Shown piece after piece: positions 37,552-50,408 of a stretch of 64,000 nt of DNA. How positions within the stretch are numbered: position 1 is the first letter of the stretch; each line of letters starts with the position of its first letter. Source of the DNA: Pardosa pseudoannulata (taxonomy: Eukaryota > Arthropoda > Arachnida > Araneae > Lycosidae); contig CM063500.1 in NCBI GenBank assembly GCA_032207245.1, positions 41,897,110 to 41,961,109 on the forward strand, written 5' to 3'. A model generated the notes under the pieces. It had not been told where the DNA came from, did no database searches, and saw nothing but the letters and a program-made list of their open reading frames with translations. The position numbers and the translations under genes are program-made.

Positions 37552-38680
37552 CACTATATTGCCAATAATGACAGGTCACTTGCGTTTTTAGACATTTGTT
37601 GTTGAATTTTGTTGTTGAATATCTAGAAAAATTCACGAGAAATTATCCTGAAACCTCAGACGTGTAAACAAGATGGTACACGTCACATATTTCATCAACG
37701 ATTTTTTCCCGAAACCTCATAGGGGACCATTAACAACATGAAGTAAAACGAATATGTTTTGGATAACCCTGTAAAAAGTAATTTATGCAAAACTTTGAAA
37801 ATTTAGCGCATGAATAGGATGCTTCTTGTAACAATCAGTGCCATTGTTATGAGGATAGCTAGTATACTCTTAGATAAATTAAGGTTTTTATAAAAACAAC
37901 CCCGAATTTCTATAAGTATTTTGCTTATAATTTGCAGAGTTTTTAATATTAAATAATTTTCAGGATACATGTCAAACTAACATTGTACTCAATACCCTAC
38001 AATCAAAATTACAAAACAATAATTGGATGAAAAATAAGAAGGTTACAAAATAATGTTTCACTGTCCATGCGAGAATGCAATTAAGATATAATATGCATAA
38101 TATATGCTAAATGTATAGAGTAATATTTGTGAAGGTCCCCAAAACACAGATTGAAAATTCTGAATGTGATCGTCAATAGAATGAGCTCGAAATCCGTTGT
38201 TCGGAAAAGAAAGCAAAAAGATGAGGGGCTGTATCCAAAATTTCATATGATATTAAAAATCTCAATGGCGATAAATGGGTTAATTTCTAATATTTCTTTC
38301 TCTGCATGATATTTTAAAGTTGTGGCTGTCTTAATAGCATATGTTTGTTCTGATGCAGAAGAAACATCTATACTGCTGTTCGCGATATACTGTATGTTTT
38401 TTTTGTATTTATAAATGGATACAGCCCCTCGTCTTTTTTGCATTCCTTTTTAGAACAAAAATTCGAGCTTATCCTATCGAATTTTTTACAGGGTTATCCA
38501 AAACATATTCGTTTTTTTTTGGTGCCCTATGGGTTTCTGGAAAAATACTTTCTTGAAATATATGACTTCTACCATCCTGCTAACACGCCTAAGGTTTCAG
38601 GATAATTCCTCTTGTATTTTTCTAGATATTCAAAAAATGTCTAAAATCCTAAGTAACAGGTCATCATTAGCAATATAGTG
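37552..38680. mobile_element. Tc1/mariner-like foldback MITE with long inverted arms, 1,129 bp
   Basis: TA at 37,550-37,551 and at 38,681-38,682 bound an element with ends cactatattgccaataatga and, from the right, cactatattgctaatgatga. The arms (37,552 to about 37,785; about 38,448-38,680) pair over roughly 230 bp with indels; tatgttttggataaccctgt occurs in both. A second inverted pair lies inside: ggatacagcccctcatc on the minus strand near 38,230 and ggatacagcccctcgtc on the plus strand near 38,418. The 62-71 codon frames in these inner arms are therefore related to each other and not evidence of a gene. CACT ends with TA duplication suit the Tc1/mariner superfamily. Confidence 0.7.
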
Positions 38681-38682
38681 TA

Positions 38683-38864
38683 TGTAAAGTAATGTTGTGA
38701 CGTCCTGAAGTAGGGGTAGGCAAAGTCGTCACTGATACAGTCTGGACAACTGTTTACTCTGGATTAAATGCTTTATTCGAGTGAATAAGTTATGTACAGC
38801 TATGTACAGGTTTCAGTAGATTCTAAATCTTCCGAGATCTCTTGCTGAGATAACATTAACACAA
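38683..38864. other. Short spacer, nothing recognised
   Basis: No feature recognised between the foldback element and the Helitron. Confidence 0.5.
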
Positions 38865-39539
38865 CTAGCATATAGCCCATCATATGACGGGATCAGTAAA
38901 ATTTTTAATATTCCAGAACTGTTAAGTACCCAATGGAGCAGGTAATAAAATGGTTTCTGTTTTGGCTTAGAGTTATCTGGTTCACTCTCTATTTATCGTC
39001 ATACTCCTCTAGAGTCTCCCGATCCTGTAATGCAGTTTAGAATCACATTGAATTCATTTAGTCAAACCATGTGGTTATGTATAACAAACAAACTTCTTAA
39101 TTTCCAAATATATATAAATTAAAAGTTAGATATTTAGTAGTCCTCGACTTATATGAAAAGAATTTATTGTTAATACCGATGATAAAATTTTCATTACAAC
39201 AAAAAATAATCGATGATTGAATTTAAAATTATCACTTATATACTTAATCTATTATTTAAGTCAAATATAAAAGAAAATTATTTGCTTAATATGTAAGTTC
39301 AGCGATAAAACGTATGAAAATAATGCACGCGATATTTAAATAATTTAAAACAAGAAATGATTATATGAGATGGTTAAAGGAATGACGTCATAATGCTTGA
39401 AAAAAATGTTATTTTTACCTATTTATTACGTGAATAAATTGATAAATTTAATCGCCTGCCCTTAGCCGAGGAATCCATTCCAGGTACAACCGCTTCAAAA
39501 ATTTGCCGACAGACACCTTAGGCTATTATTATATGGGGA
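38865..39539 (-). mobile_element. Non-autonomous Helitron, 675 bp
   Basis: On the minus strand the 5' end is TCCCCATATAATAATAGCC (39,539 downward, host A before it). The 3' end has the hairpin at 38,876-38,891 and CTAG at 38,865-38,868, followed by host T. It is the same family as 15,091-15,993 with an internal deletion. No coding sequence. Confidence 0.88.
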
Positions 39540-39616
39540 TTACAATACGTGGGTACAGTGAAGCTAGTTCTTCTCGACTATTGGAACAGTTTCTCCAATT
39601 AGTGCCGTTGCAAAAC

Positions 39617-40048
39617 GCTGACACTATAACCTCCGAGCTGACGGTTACAGTCGGCTTCCACACTAAGGTTTAAACGCTCAGAGTGCGTACGACTCTTGAG
39701 TTCGTTGAGGAAACTCGGGATGGAAGACGATCCAAAATGATAGTAAGGGTCACTCTCAGCGACCTACTTCTATGCACGAAGTAGAAAAAAAATATTAAGA
39801 TAACGGGAATGAGATCCCAAAGTTGAAAGTCGAGTTCATAGCAAAAGCAGGGATACGGGCGGTCTATAAAGCAAGCAAGCTCCGGAAATCCGAGAGACGA
39901 GTGGACTCCTCTCGAGCTCCACAAAACAGCTCCCAAAGCAGCTCTCAAGAAAAATCCCCCTTCTTGACTCAGCCAATCTTCTTTTATAGGGGTTCCGGTT
40001 CCCTTCACGTGATTCTCCGGAACCTTCCAGACCCAGGGTGACACAACC
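39617..40048 (-). mobile_element. Possible LTR or LTR-derived segment
   Basis: A relatively GC-rich block. On the minus strand it starts tgtgtcaccctgggtctgg, has a TATA box (cctataaaagaag) about 90 bases in and runs to about 39,617. It carries a 124-codon minus-strand frame (39,670-40,044) with no recognisable domain. The start and promoter position are LTR-like, but I see neither a partner LTR nor a target duplication, and the 3' boundary is a guess. Confidence 0.35.
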
Positions 40049-41607
40049 TTGCGGTCAACTCCCTAGTACACAAACGTGTATTTTTTTGACCACACGCTTC
40101 TACCTGCAGCTAACCTTAAGTGCCCGCTACGAAAAATACCTTTCGTTCTTCTTTCGCTAGAATCATGTAACAGATCATTACAATGTGTCTTGATTAATGT
40201 ATTAGAAGAACGTGACTTTCACGAAATTTAAGATTTTATTTTATCCTTAAAATATTTATGTAAATATTTATTTTTACATACAAACTGCCTTCAGGAATTC
40301 AATCTTTTATAAAAATTAAAAGTTTACTTAATATTTTGGTCCTTTGACTAAACAAATAGAGATCACTTATGGATTCCCTATCAAAGTTTTAGAGAGCCCT
40401 ATTGCTCATGATTTGGTAATTTCGATATATTATAGGCATAGATATATATAGTATAGTATATGTATAGTTAATGTTAATTTGTTTATATTTCGTTTGTTTG
40501 ATTAAAATAAACAATTGTTTGGAAAGAATCAATAAATTTTGTGTTACGAATGTTTCTTTAAAGATTTAAATACTTTATTTTGTATTTTTATCATATATTA
40601 CCTTAATTGCTTACCCTATTTGTTATTAAATATTTAGAATCTTAAAAAAATTCCCATTTCATTTTAAATTAATCATTTCTATTTCATACATTCTTTTCAA
40701 AAAAATTTTCTGGAGCTTTTTATGTTCCTTTACTTGTCGAGACCAGTTTTCTTCTTTCCTTGGTCTGTGAGTTATCGCAAAAGTTTCCTTTACAAATAGT
40801 TGTACACAATTAAACAAAATAATTTGAACAGTCTTGACAGTCACAATTTCTCAGTCACAATGAATAATGAGAACTTTGAAACTAAATTACGTGTAACATC
40901 TGATAATACATTTGTTAGTTTTATCGATTACGTTCTTTACAATTCCTTATTAAATTTTTTTTAAGATTTCAAGGTCTCAAAGTGTCATGTTTAGAAATCA
41001 TTAGTTTCATGTCAAGAAAATAAAAATTTAAAATAGGAATTGATAAATTATTCGCGTATATATATTTTATTTCTTTACAAAATCAATCTATAAAATCCCA
41101 TCAAATGTAATAAAAAGAATTAGAAAAATTATTTATTGAAACCTTAAATATAAAATAAATAAGAAATTTTAAAAATTAATGACAGCGTTGTGGTTGTTAG
41201 AGGCTTAAGAATTTATTAATGCCGGATTCTAAGTTCCTTAAATCATTCATAAATTTCCAAACTCCGTGATGTTCCACTTCTTACACAGTCTACACATAGT
41301 CCAGGTTTAGCCAATCACTGTGGAAAATCGTGATTAAAATTTATGTAGAATATCTCAGAGGTAGCAAAATGGTGCCCTGCTTTAGAATTCCTGCAATTTA
41401 TCATTGAAAAAATACCACAATAAATGTGTGCTTATTATGGTAAATACGATTTATTTGATTCATCAGATTGTTTTTATAGATACTATATATACTGTCGGAA
41501 TTTTTTAATGTTTTACGGCTTCCTATATTTCACTGAACATATACCGTCCATATTCAAGGCTTCAGCACCCACTGGGGAGATAGTACAGCAGTTGTTTGGA
41601 ACTCATG
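40049..41607. other. Non-coding stretch, nothing recognised
   Basis: AT-rich; no gene, repeat or terminal structure identified. The longest frames (60-65 codons) have no recognisable similarity. Confidence 0.5.
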
Positions 41608-41615
41608 ATCTAGGA

Positions 41616-42309
41616 CAATAGTCGGCAAAGTGCGTCTCCGGAGAAGCATGTGGCTTTTTTGCTCCTTAAGTGCGGCTCTGGTACAGATATCCACGGAAGG
41701 AGAAAAAAAAACTTGATAAGAAAAAAAGTTACATCTTATTTTGATAAATAAAAATTCTTCTATAAATCGAGAACATGTATTATTTTTTTAAGTTAAAATA
41801 TAGATAGGTAATTACAATTTTGTCCTGTCTTTTTAATAAAAGTTGTATTTTTTACTCTAGCTTCACATTTTACAGGTATTTTTATACGATTTTATTACAC
41901 ATATATGTTTGTGGTTCCGATACAAAATTTGTAATTGATTTTTCGATAACTTCTATTTGTCCAAATGTTGGACGATTTTTTCTATTTTTAGTCATTTTAA
42001 AAGTTTTGTTATTTTGATGATGGAAAAAAATATTTTTTTTCTTTTTAGTGCAGTTACATATATTAATAAAATTGTATTTTTTTTAAATATTGTTCTTCAA
42101 TTTTTATTTTCATCAATTTAATAATGATAATAAATTTGTACTGATGGCTTTAGAAAAAAATATTTTTGGAATATTTTTATTACTAAATAATTATAATAGT
42201 AATCATATTAATAATAATTTTACTAAACAAGCAGATTTGGCTCCCAATTTTTTTTAATTGTTGTAATGTTCTAATTTGACTCTTCGGCTAATACGTTTGT
42301 CGACTATTG
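41616..42309. mobile_element. Non-autonomous hAT element, 694 bp
   Basis: Exact 8-bp target duplication ATCTAGGA at 41,608-41,615 and 42,310-42,317. Inverted termini: caatagtcggcaaagtg and, from the right, caatagtcgacaaacg. The start gtcggcaaagtgcg with a following gtgcggctctgg resembles the common hAT terminal motif. The interior is AT-rich and non-coding. Confidence 0.9.
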
Positions 42310-42329
42310 ATCTAGGAGAGTAAAAATTT

Positions 42330-43830
42330 GTAAATTTTCTTCATCTGTTAAACATTTCTAGACTTATTCATATTGTTGTGATGTATTTACAACACTAACA
42401 CCAGTATTCGTTCTCAAAGGGAACACAGTGAAAATATAATACATTATATTTGGATTAAAACATTTATTATGTACACTATTTACAAATTAATACATTATTT
42501 GATCAATATGTGACATAACCAGCAATTATTTGGATTTTATATACCGGGTGGCCATTATTAAACTGACAGTGCTCACAGTGTTCTGTAGCGCGATCTATTT
42601 ACGAGAATGACGCCACATTTTGTTGGAAGATTAAACAAGACGGGGGACGAAGAATAAAGAGAAAAAACAAATTAGTTTCATAAGTCACAGATAGGGGAAT
42701 ATTTGGCGCTGTGTAATAGAAAATAGAGTGTTAACAAATGTAAATTAATACGGAATGAAATTACCTTTTATGATGCACATTTTCTGATTTAGTTCAAGTG
42801 CAAATATGGCAACAGTTTTAAAAAATCTTGAAATCTACTTAAACAACGATAAAGACTAGTGATCTGCGATATCACGTACCCTGAGCAGAAGAAGAAGTTC
42901 TTTATTTAAATTTCACGTTACATTTATAGGCACAAATAAGAAATTAATTTCCGTATTGATTTGCATTTGTTAACACTCTATTTTCTATTACGCAGCTCCA
43001 AATATTCCCCTATCGGTGACTTTTGAAACTAATTTTTTATTTCGTGGAATCCTTTGTCCCCCGTCTTCATTAATCTTCCTACAAAATGTGGCGTCATTCT
43101 CACAAATAGATCGCGCTACAGAACACAGCACTGTCAGATTAATTATGGCCACCCGGTATATCAATACACAATAATTATTACAATTTTGTCTTTGTTATAC
43201 GTTATTCCTTAATCAAAATATCGATTTCATAACTGAGGTCCAAGTAACTATCATGAATATGTTAAGATTGTTCACCTCCAGTAATTACAGCAGAGAGGCT
43301 GGGGCTGGCAACAGGCAGCTGGACGTCGGGCTCAAAGGGCGTCGATACTGGCGTAGAGGACGCTATTTTTGTTCTACGTGTATGCTGGTGTGCCAATCAT
43401 ACGCATGCCGGTTAGGGAAACGATTTCTGGCAAGGCTCTTTGGATGTCCAGCAACTCTTGAATCCCGTCATCGACTGATTTTTCTCCACTCTCATTCACA
43501 ACTCATCACCTCGGTTTTAACTCCCCTTTTTTTGTCAATCGCTTGTTGGCGTAAATTTTCCGCAATTGCACCCTCTTCGGGCGTGCAGGTAGGTTCATTA
43601 AAATAACCCCTTTTGTGACAGCTGACATTATTTTTTTAGCCCCGGCCTCCATAATTCATGGCTACATCTCTGTCTGGGCTTGACCGTTAAGATTGTGCCA
43701 TTCCGTAATCTATAACTCCTCCGCAGGGGTCCTCACTAAAACTCGAAGTCAACAGCTGAACCTAAATTCTTCTTGGAAATTTATTCGACAGCTGTGTATG
43801 CACGTTCTGACTATCGAGGGAAAGTACATT
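42330..43830. repeat. Leader region of the 204-bp family, copy B, with one 204-bp unit
   Basis: Matches 1,741-2,500: accagcaattatttggattt, gttatacgttattccttaat, the GC-rich core at 43,290-43,650 (cagcaactcttgaatccc, aactcatcacctcggtttta) and one diverged 204-bp unit at about 43,700-43,830 (ctcctccgcaggggtcctca). A 117-codon frame at 43,253-43,606 covers the core but has no match to a frame of the same length in copy A, so coding is doubtful. Confidence 0.65.
42544..43156. mobile_element. Tc1/mariner-like foldback MITE, 613 bp
   Basis: TA at 42,542-42,543 and 43,157-43,158. Ends ccgggtggccattatt and its inverted counterpart aattatggccacccgg. Arms of about 215 bp (42,544-42,767 and 42,951-43,156) surround a spacer of about 185 bp. 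The paralogous leader at about 1,831-1,840 (ggattttatattcatcaata) is uninterrupted, which confirms the boundaries. Confidence 0.88.
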
Positions 43831-44231
43831 GTTACAGATATTAAAAAATATATCTCTGAAATATAAGCAGACTATCATACGAAAAATACCAAGTTCAGGT
43901 ACAAATGTAGCTTTCATAGTCGTCACGACGCAGTCAAAATACGTAATTTCATTTTTTAAGTCAATAACATTCAGAAAAACCACGAGTAAATCTTAATGTC
44001 TGACTTGAAGGTAAAGAAAATACATGGTATCATTTACCGGAAATCTTATCAATAGTAGTTAATGTAGTGAGACATTAGAGTGGGAAAAATCAAATAATGG
44101 AAAGAAATCGGGTGCTGCGTGACTACTAAATGGTACACTAAAAGCTGCATGAGACATTTACCTATATAAAGCACATACTTTTGTCTTATCTGAATCGTCA
44201 GTTTATACATTTAAATAATGATCGATATATA
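43831..44231. other. Non-coding stretch, nothing recognised
   Basis: No feature recognised up to the TRIM-like element. Confidence 0.5.
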
Positions 44232-45088
44232 TGGCAGGTTTAAAAATGGAGGTTAAGAATTAAGCGAGTTATAATTAAAAATAGTAGGAACTCATTAACG
44301 ACAACGTAATAGGAGAAAGACACACCCTCGAGCGGAACTATACTGAGTAAAAGAGCTGACGCGGAAGTAGACATAGGAATTTTGCTTAGTTAAGAACGCC
44401 AAAAGAGACAGTTCTGAGAGGGAACTTGGACTGTTAGCATCCTCCACGCTTGGCATGGCAAAATGAGAACAAAGGATATATAAATGGCATGACTATGGAC
44501 AGAAGGATTATAATAAAGAAGTTTTATATATGACAACAAATGTGTCTTCCATGCCTTAACCACTCGTCAATGTCAGAAACCGGTAGGATAGGAACCTACT
44601 CGGGGAAATACCAATGGATTTCAAATTTACTTCTTTATTTGTTATTAAACAAAATATATTTTTTATACCATATTAAATTTAGTTTGTCTTCTGGGGATTT
44701 GTCCATCTTGGTTGGGCCAGTCTTCAGCGGAGAGGGGGGGGGTTTCAGATTTAAAAATCGAGGTTAAGAATTAAGAGAGTTATAATTAAAAATAGTTAGA
44801 ACTCATTAAGGACAACGTAATAGTAGAAAGACACACCCTCGAGTGGTACTATACATAGTTAAAGAGCTAATGCGGAAGTAGAAATAGGAATTTTGCTTAG
44901 TTGGCAACACCAAAATAGACAGTTCTGAGCGGGAACTCTGGCTGATAACATACTCCACGTTTGTTCTGGAAAATATGAGAACAAAGGATATATAAATGGC
45001 ATAGCTATGGACAGAAGGATTAAAATAAAGAAGTTTTTATATATGAAATCGAATGTGTATTCCATACCTTAACCATTTGTCCATGTCA
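44232..45088 (+). mobile_element. TRIM-like miniature LTR element, 857 bp
   Basis: Two direct repeats of 344 and 346 bp (44,232-44,575 and 44,743-45,088) flank only 167 bp. Each repeat has a TATA box (aaggatatataaatggca) followed by aataaagaag, the promoter/polyA order of an LTR, and ends in TGTCA. Just before the second repeat lies a purine run (gagagggggggg, about 44,731-44,742), as expected for a polypurine tract. The flanks are TATATA on both sides. The two repeats differ by roughly one base in seven to eight, so the insertion is old. No coding sequence; a clear tRNA primer site was not identified. Confidence 0.7.
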
Positions 45089-47048
<1,960 letters not shown>

Positions 47049-48176
47049 TTAAGGCATCTGTACACCTACGGAGGTGATTTTTTGAAATATTTGAAATTTT
47101 TATATTTAATGTTAATTTTATGATGAAATATAACTTAAAACTATGAAAAATGCACGTTGTATTGTTTTTGAATAATATTTTCATATTTTATAGAGAAAAA
47201 TAGGGTGAAATTTGCCCTAAAATTAGGCATTACGCAAAACACGATAACTCCAAATTAAATCATGTAATCACTGTTTTGTAAATTGGATAATGTTTCTAAT
47301 TATATATTTTAGGAAATAGACTATAATCATGGTGATCACAAATATATTTGTGAAGTTATAGGAACTTGTTTACAATAACATTGAAAATTTCTTAAAATTT
47401 TCATGCAAGTCAAGAATTAAACGGCTTTAAATCCCAATGTAATTAATCTGGAACCACAGTTGTAGTCTATTCCCTGAATATATAATTATATAACACACAC
47501 TTAAAATATCTAAGCATTAGGGCTAAATATTTTTGAGTTATCATGTTTCGCGATAAGCAAAATCACGAAAAAATCAATTTTGAGAAAAATGAAAAAACAA
47601 CTTAAGATATTAGAAAAACTGTATGTAAACACTTATAATGCCTTAATATACACCTATTATTTAAAGCCCGCCTTTTTTTCTTTGTAAGATACTGGTTATT
47701 TTCTTTCTGAATGCTTGTAATATATTCTTGGGCTTTATTTTGCAAAGAGTAGACTGCTGTTTTTAAGTAGGTAATATAAGTTAGACCCTATAAAAATCAC
47801 TATAATTCCAAAATGAATAATTATATCATTATTTTATGACTTACCTAATGTTTCAAAGTATATTATTTATGTAATGGACTTTTATTATTGTGATCATAAA
47901 CATATCTGCGAATCTATAGGGATTTGAGTACACCTTACGAAAGTTCCCGGTGATTTCATGCGTTCTATGAATTCAAGGGCTGTAAATTACAATTAGTCTG
48001 TATTAATCTTGGTAGTAGTATGTTTCATTTCTACATATTTATGTAATATACATTTAAAATTTCAAATCCTATGAATTTTAATTTATTGAGATATGTTATA
48101 TTATGATGAGTGATCAAAATGGACAAAAAATGCTATTTTGAGAAAAGTCAGAATGTTTTATGCAGGAATTTCAAAA

Positions 48177-48765
48177 TATGTATCTTAATATCCCCCTCCC
48201 CCGCCAAAAACAAACTAGATTTATGAACCTTAAACCCTCTAGTTTGAAATTAAATATGTTTTTTTTTTCTAGGTGCTTTAGTACTACAGTAAATTTCGTG
48301 GTGAATTGGACGGTAGCATCATATATTTTATTATGATCTAAATCCACTTCAAAGTTATGTGCACAGGATCAGAAATGAACTCTATAGTTAAAACTGATAA
48401 AGCAGGGTTTAAAACCATTAATAAAATTGGATGGAGTCTTCATAGTCTGAGGAGCTAGCTAGCTAACTGTAATTGGAATATATTCAACACTATTGTTAGA
48501 TTTACCGGCTTTGATAATTTTTTTGTCGTCAAACTTTATTTGAGGTGTTCTGCATACAGAATTGGGTATTTTAAAATTTTAAAATAAAACTTTTCATTTG
48601 AAATACGTATAAAAAAAGGAGCAATGTAACTGCAAAATCTAGGAAACACAAGAAAATTTGACAATGTTTCCGTAAATTCATTGCGAGATTCAGATGCTAA
48701 ATTCAAGAAAATGATGTTACCAGATTCTTTAAAAAACAATAATACCTTTAAGCATGAATTATTTG
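48177..48765. repeat. 590-bp direct repeat, copy 1 (left of Gypsy)
   Basis: From tatgtatcttaatatcccc to gaattatttggtccaa. Copy 2 is 54,281-54,876. Differences seen are a C/G and an A/G near the start; the remainder reads the same by eye. Confidence 0.9.
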
Positions 48766-48787
48766 GTCCAACACATTTCAAACACAC

Positions 48788-49128
48788 TGCCACATTTCAA
48801 ACGACACTGCCGAGCTCCATGGCGCAATGGTTAGAGTCGCGGGCTACGAACCGAAAGGTCTCCGGTTCGATCCTGCGTCAGGACAAATTTGTTTCCGTAA
48901 TTTTATGTTCGATTTCTTAAATAGTCAAGAAGACTTCTAAATTATGCTAATTTTCTGTTGCATTAAAATATTTCTAGAAGGTTCTGTTACCTTATAAAAG
49001 CCTCTGTAAAAACTGCGAGCGGCAGTTGTTGTTTTGAGTACGAGCTAGGTAGCTTGGGCTTTAATAAATTGTTATTTCTTAAGCCTGACTCTTGATTGTG
49101 TTCCACCTGTACTTTCATCTACGTGACA
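48788..49128 (+). repeat. Gypsy 5' LTR
   Basis: TGCCACATTT ... ACGTGACA, 341 bp. It has a TATA box TATAAAA at 48,993-48,999 and AATAAA at 49,063-49,068. The first third holds a tRNA-like segment (see 48,812). Differences from the 3' LTR: actGccg/actAccg and catGgcg/catGacg near the start. Confidence 0.95.
48812..48883 (+). promoter_or_regulatory. tRNA-Arg-like segment in the LTR (possible Pol III boxes)
   Basis: From gagctccatggcgcaatgg through ggctacgaacc to ggttcgatcctgcg. The A-box-like tggcgcaatgg is at 48,820-48,830 and the B-box-like ggttcgatcc at 48,864-48,873 (one base shorter than the usual B box). An ACG anticodon stands at the expected place. The acceptor and T stems do not pair well, so this is a tRNA-derived sequence rather than a functional tRNA. 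The identical segment is at 53,963-54,034 in the 3' LTR, with one change in the A box (tgacgcaatgg). Confidence 0.6.
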
Positions 49129-49129
49129 T

Positions 49130-49148
49130 TTGGTGGAGGCGCCGGGTA
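49130..49148 (+). other. Primer-binding region of Gypsy element, fused to RT
   Basis: ttggtggaggcgccgggta directly follows the LTR end ACA; a TGG-containing start two or three bases after the LTR is typical of Gypsy primer sites. The same bases run straight into RT codons (ggtatcaagctgaaccc), so the deletion joined the primer-site region to pol. Which tRNA primes it I cannot tell. Confidence 0.5.
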
Positions 49149-49770
49149 TCAAGCTGAACCCGAAGAAATGCCTGTTTGGTGCCAAACAGATCAAGATTCT
49201 TGGACACCTAATAGCAGAAGATGGAGTAAGACCCGACCCTGAGAAATTGCGTGCAGTAGTTGATTTTCCAACTCCGAGAAATGTGCATGACTTTAGAAGC
49301 TTCTTAGGTCTATGCTCCTATTACCGTCGCTTCATTAAGAATTTTTGCATTAAAGCCCAGCCATTACAGAATTTACTAAAGAAAGAGTCGACGTTCACTT
49401 GGGGTGAAATGGAGGTTGACTCTTTTATTAAGTTAAAGGAAGCGCTTACGTCTGATCCTGTACTAGGACTGTATGACGAAAACGCCCCAATAGAACTCCA
49501 TACGGACGCCAGCGGTTATGGAATTGGCGCTATCTTGGTCCAAATTCAAGACGGCTGTGAAAAAGTAATAGCTTACGCGTCACGAACGCTAACTAAGTCG
49601 GAGAAAAACTATTCCACCACAGAAAGAGAATGTCTTGCTGTGATATGGGCGATCCACAAATTCCGTCCTTATTTATTCGGTAGGCCTTTTGTTGTGGTAA
49701 CTGATCATCACGCATTGTGCTGGTTAGCAGGACTGAAAGATCCGTCAGGGAGGCTTGCTAGATGGTCATT
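49149..49770 (+). pseudogene. pol: Gypsy pol fragment 1: RT C-terminus and RNase H
   Basis: About 210 codons in one frame. It opens with the end of the RT domain (LNPKKC, then KILGHLIAEDGV and the FLGLCSYYRRFI connection), about residues 8-80 counting from 49,130. RNase H follows with its acidic residues: D126 (LHTDASGYG), E165 (STTERECLAVIWA) and D192 (VVTDHHAL). The YxDD active site of RT lies upstream of the deletion and is absent, so no reverse transcription is possible. The frame stops at the TTAA where a piggyBac-type element is inserted, six residues after GRLARWS. The track after the TTAA (TH, stop) belongs to the insertion. Confidence 0.93.
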
Positions 49771-50408
49771 AACCCACTGAACGGACGCGTCGATGGGGGT
49801 TCGACAGCGAATTCCTGTTCGAAAACGGACCTGTCGACCCCTACTCGTCCGTTGTGTTTATTCTTATTTCGGCACGGCCGTCACCTTCTCGACGCAGGTG
49901 GTCTGTTTGAAATTTGTCACGCCGTTTACGTGTCGTCAAACTATTCAGGCGCTCATGGCGCGTTTCACTGCAATACTCCGGGGATTATTTGGCACCTGCT
50001 CTACTCTATTCTTGAGCTCTTGCCTTTCACCCCCCACATACTCACTGATTCTACGAACTCCAGACAGTGGCCTCGAAATGTATTGATAATTTTCTTGATA
50101 AAAGAATATATGTTTTGCAATTAATTCATAAAATCTTTGACATTGATAAATATTTTGAACAAGTTAAATGGATTTTATTTTAAATATAAGTAAATGCATA
50201 GTGTTAAAGTTAAGTACTAAATCTTGTTTGAAATCACTTAAGAAAAGGATATCAATCACGTGGGATGAATTAATTTTTGGGTTCTATGAAAAATTTATTC
50301 ACCCCACGTGTTGCATTTTTGCTGACCGCTTGCAGGTTTATACTCACTTCGATTCCAGTGCTAATAGGATTCTGTAGATTGATTTTATTCAGTTACCTGA
50401 AGGTCTAA

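Noticed and set aside
38058..38556. Two similar peptides on opposite strands as duplicated genes
   Set aside because: Their similarity comes from the inverted arms of a foldback element.
39670..40044. 124-codon minus-strand frame as a gene
   Set aside because: No recognised domain; it lies in an LTR-like block with TATA box and overlaps an opposite frame of 72 codons.
43253..43606. 117-codon frame in the GC-rich leader
   Set aside because: The paralogous leader at 1.96-2.29 kb does not keep the same frame.
48812..48883. tRNA-Arg(ACG) gene
   Set aside because: Acceptor and T stems do not pair and the segment is part of both LTRs.
48681..48920. Frame reading from the 590-bp repeat into the LTR
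   Set aside because: It crosses an insertion junction and has no known domain.
49762..50124. Frames of 97 and 120 codons at the left end of the piggyBac-type element
   Set aside because: They overlap each other in different frames in a GC-rich terminal region and show no known domain.
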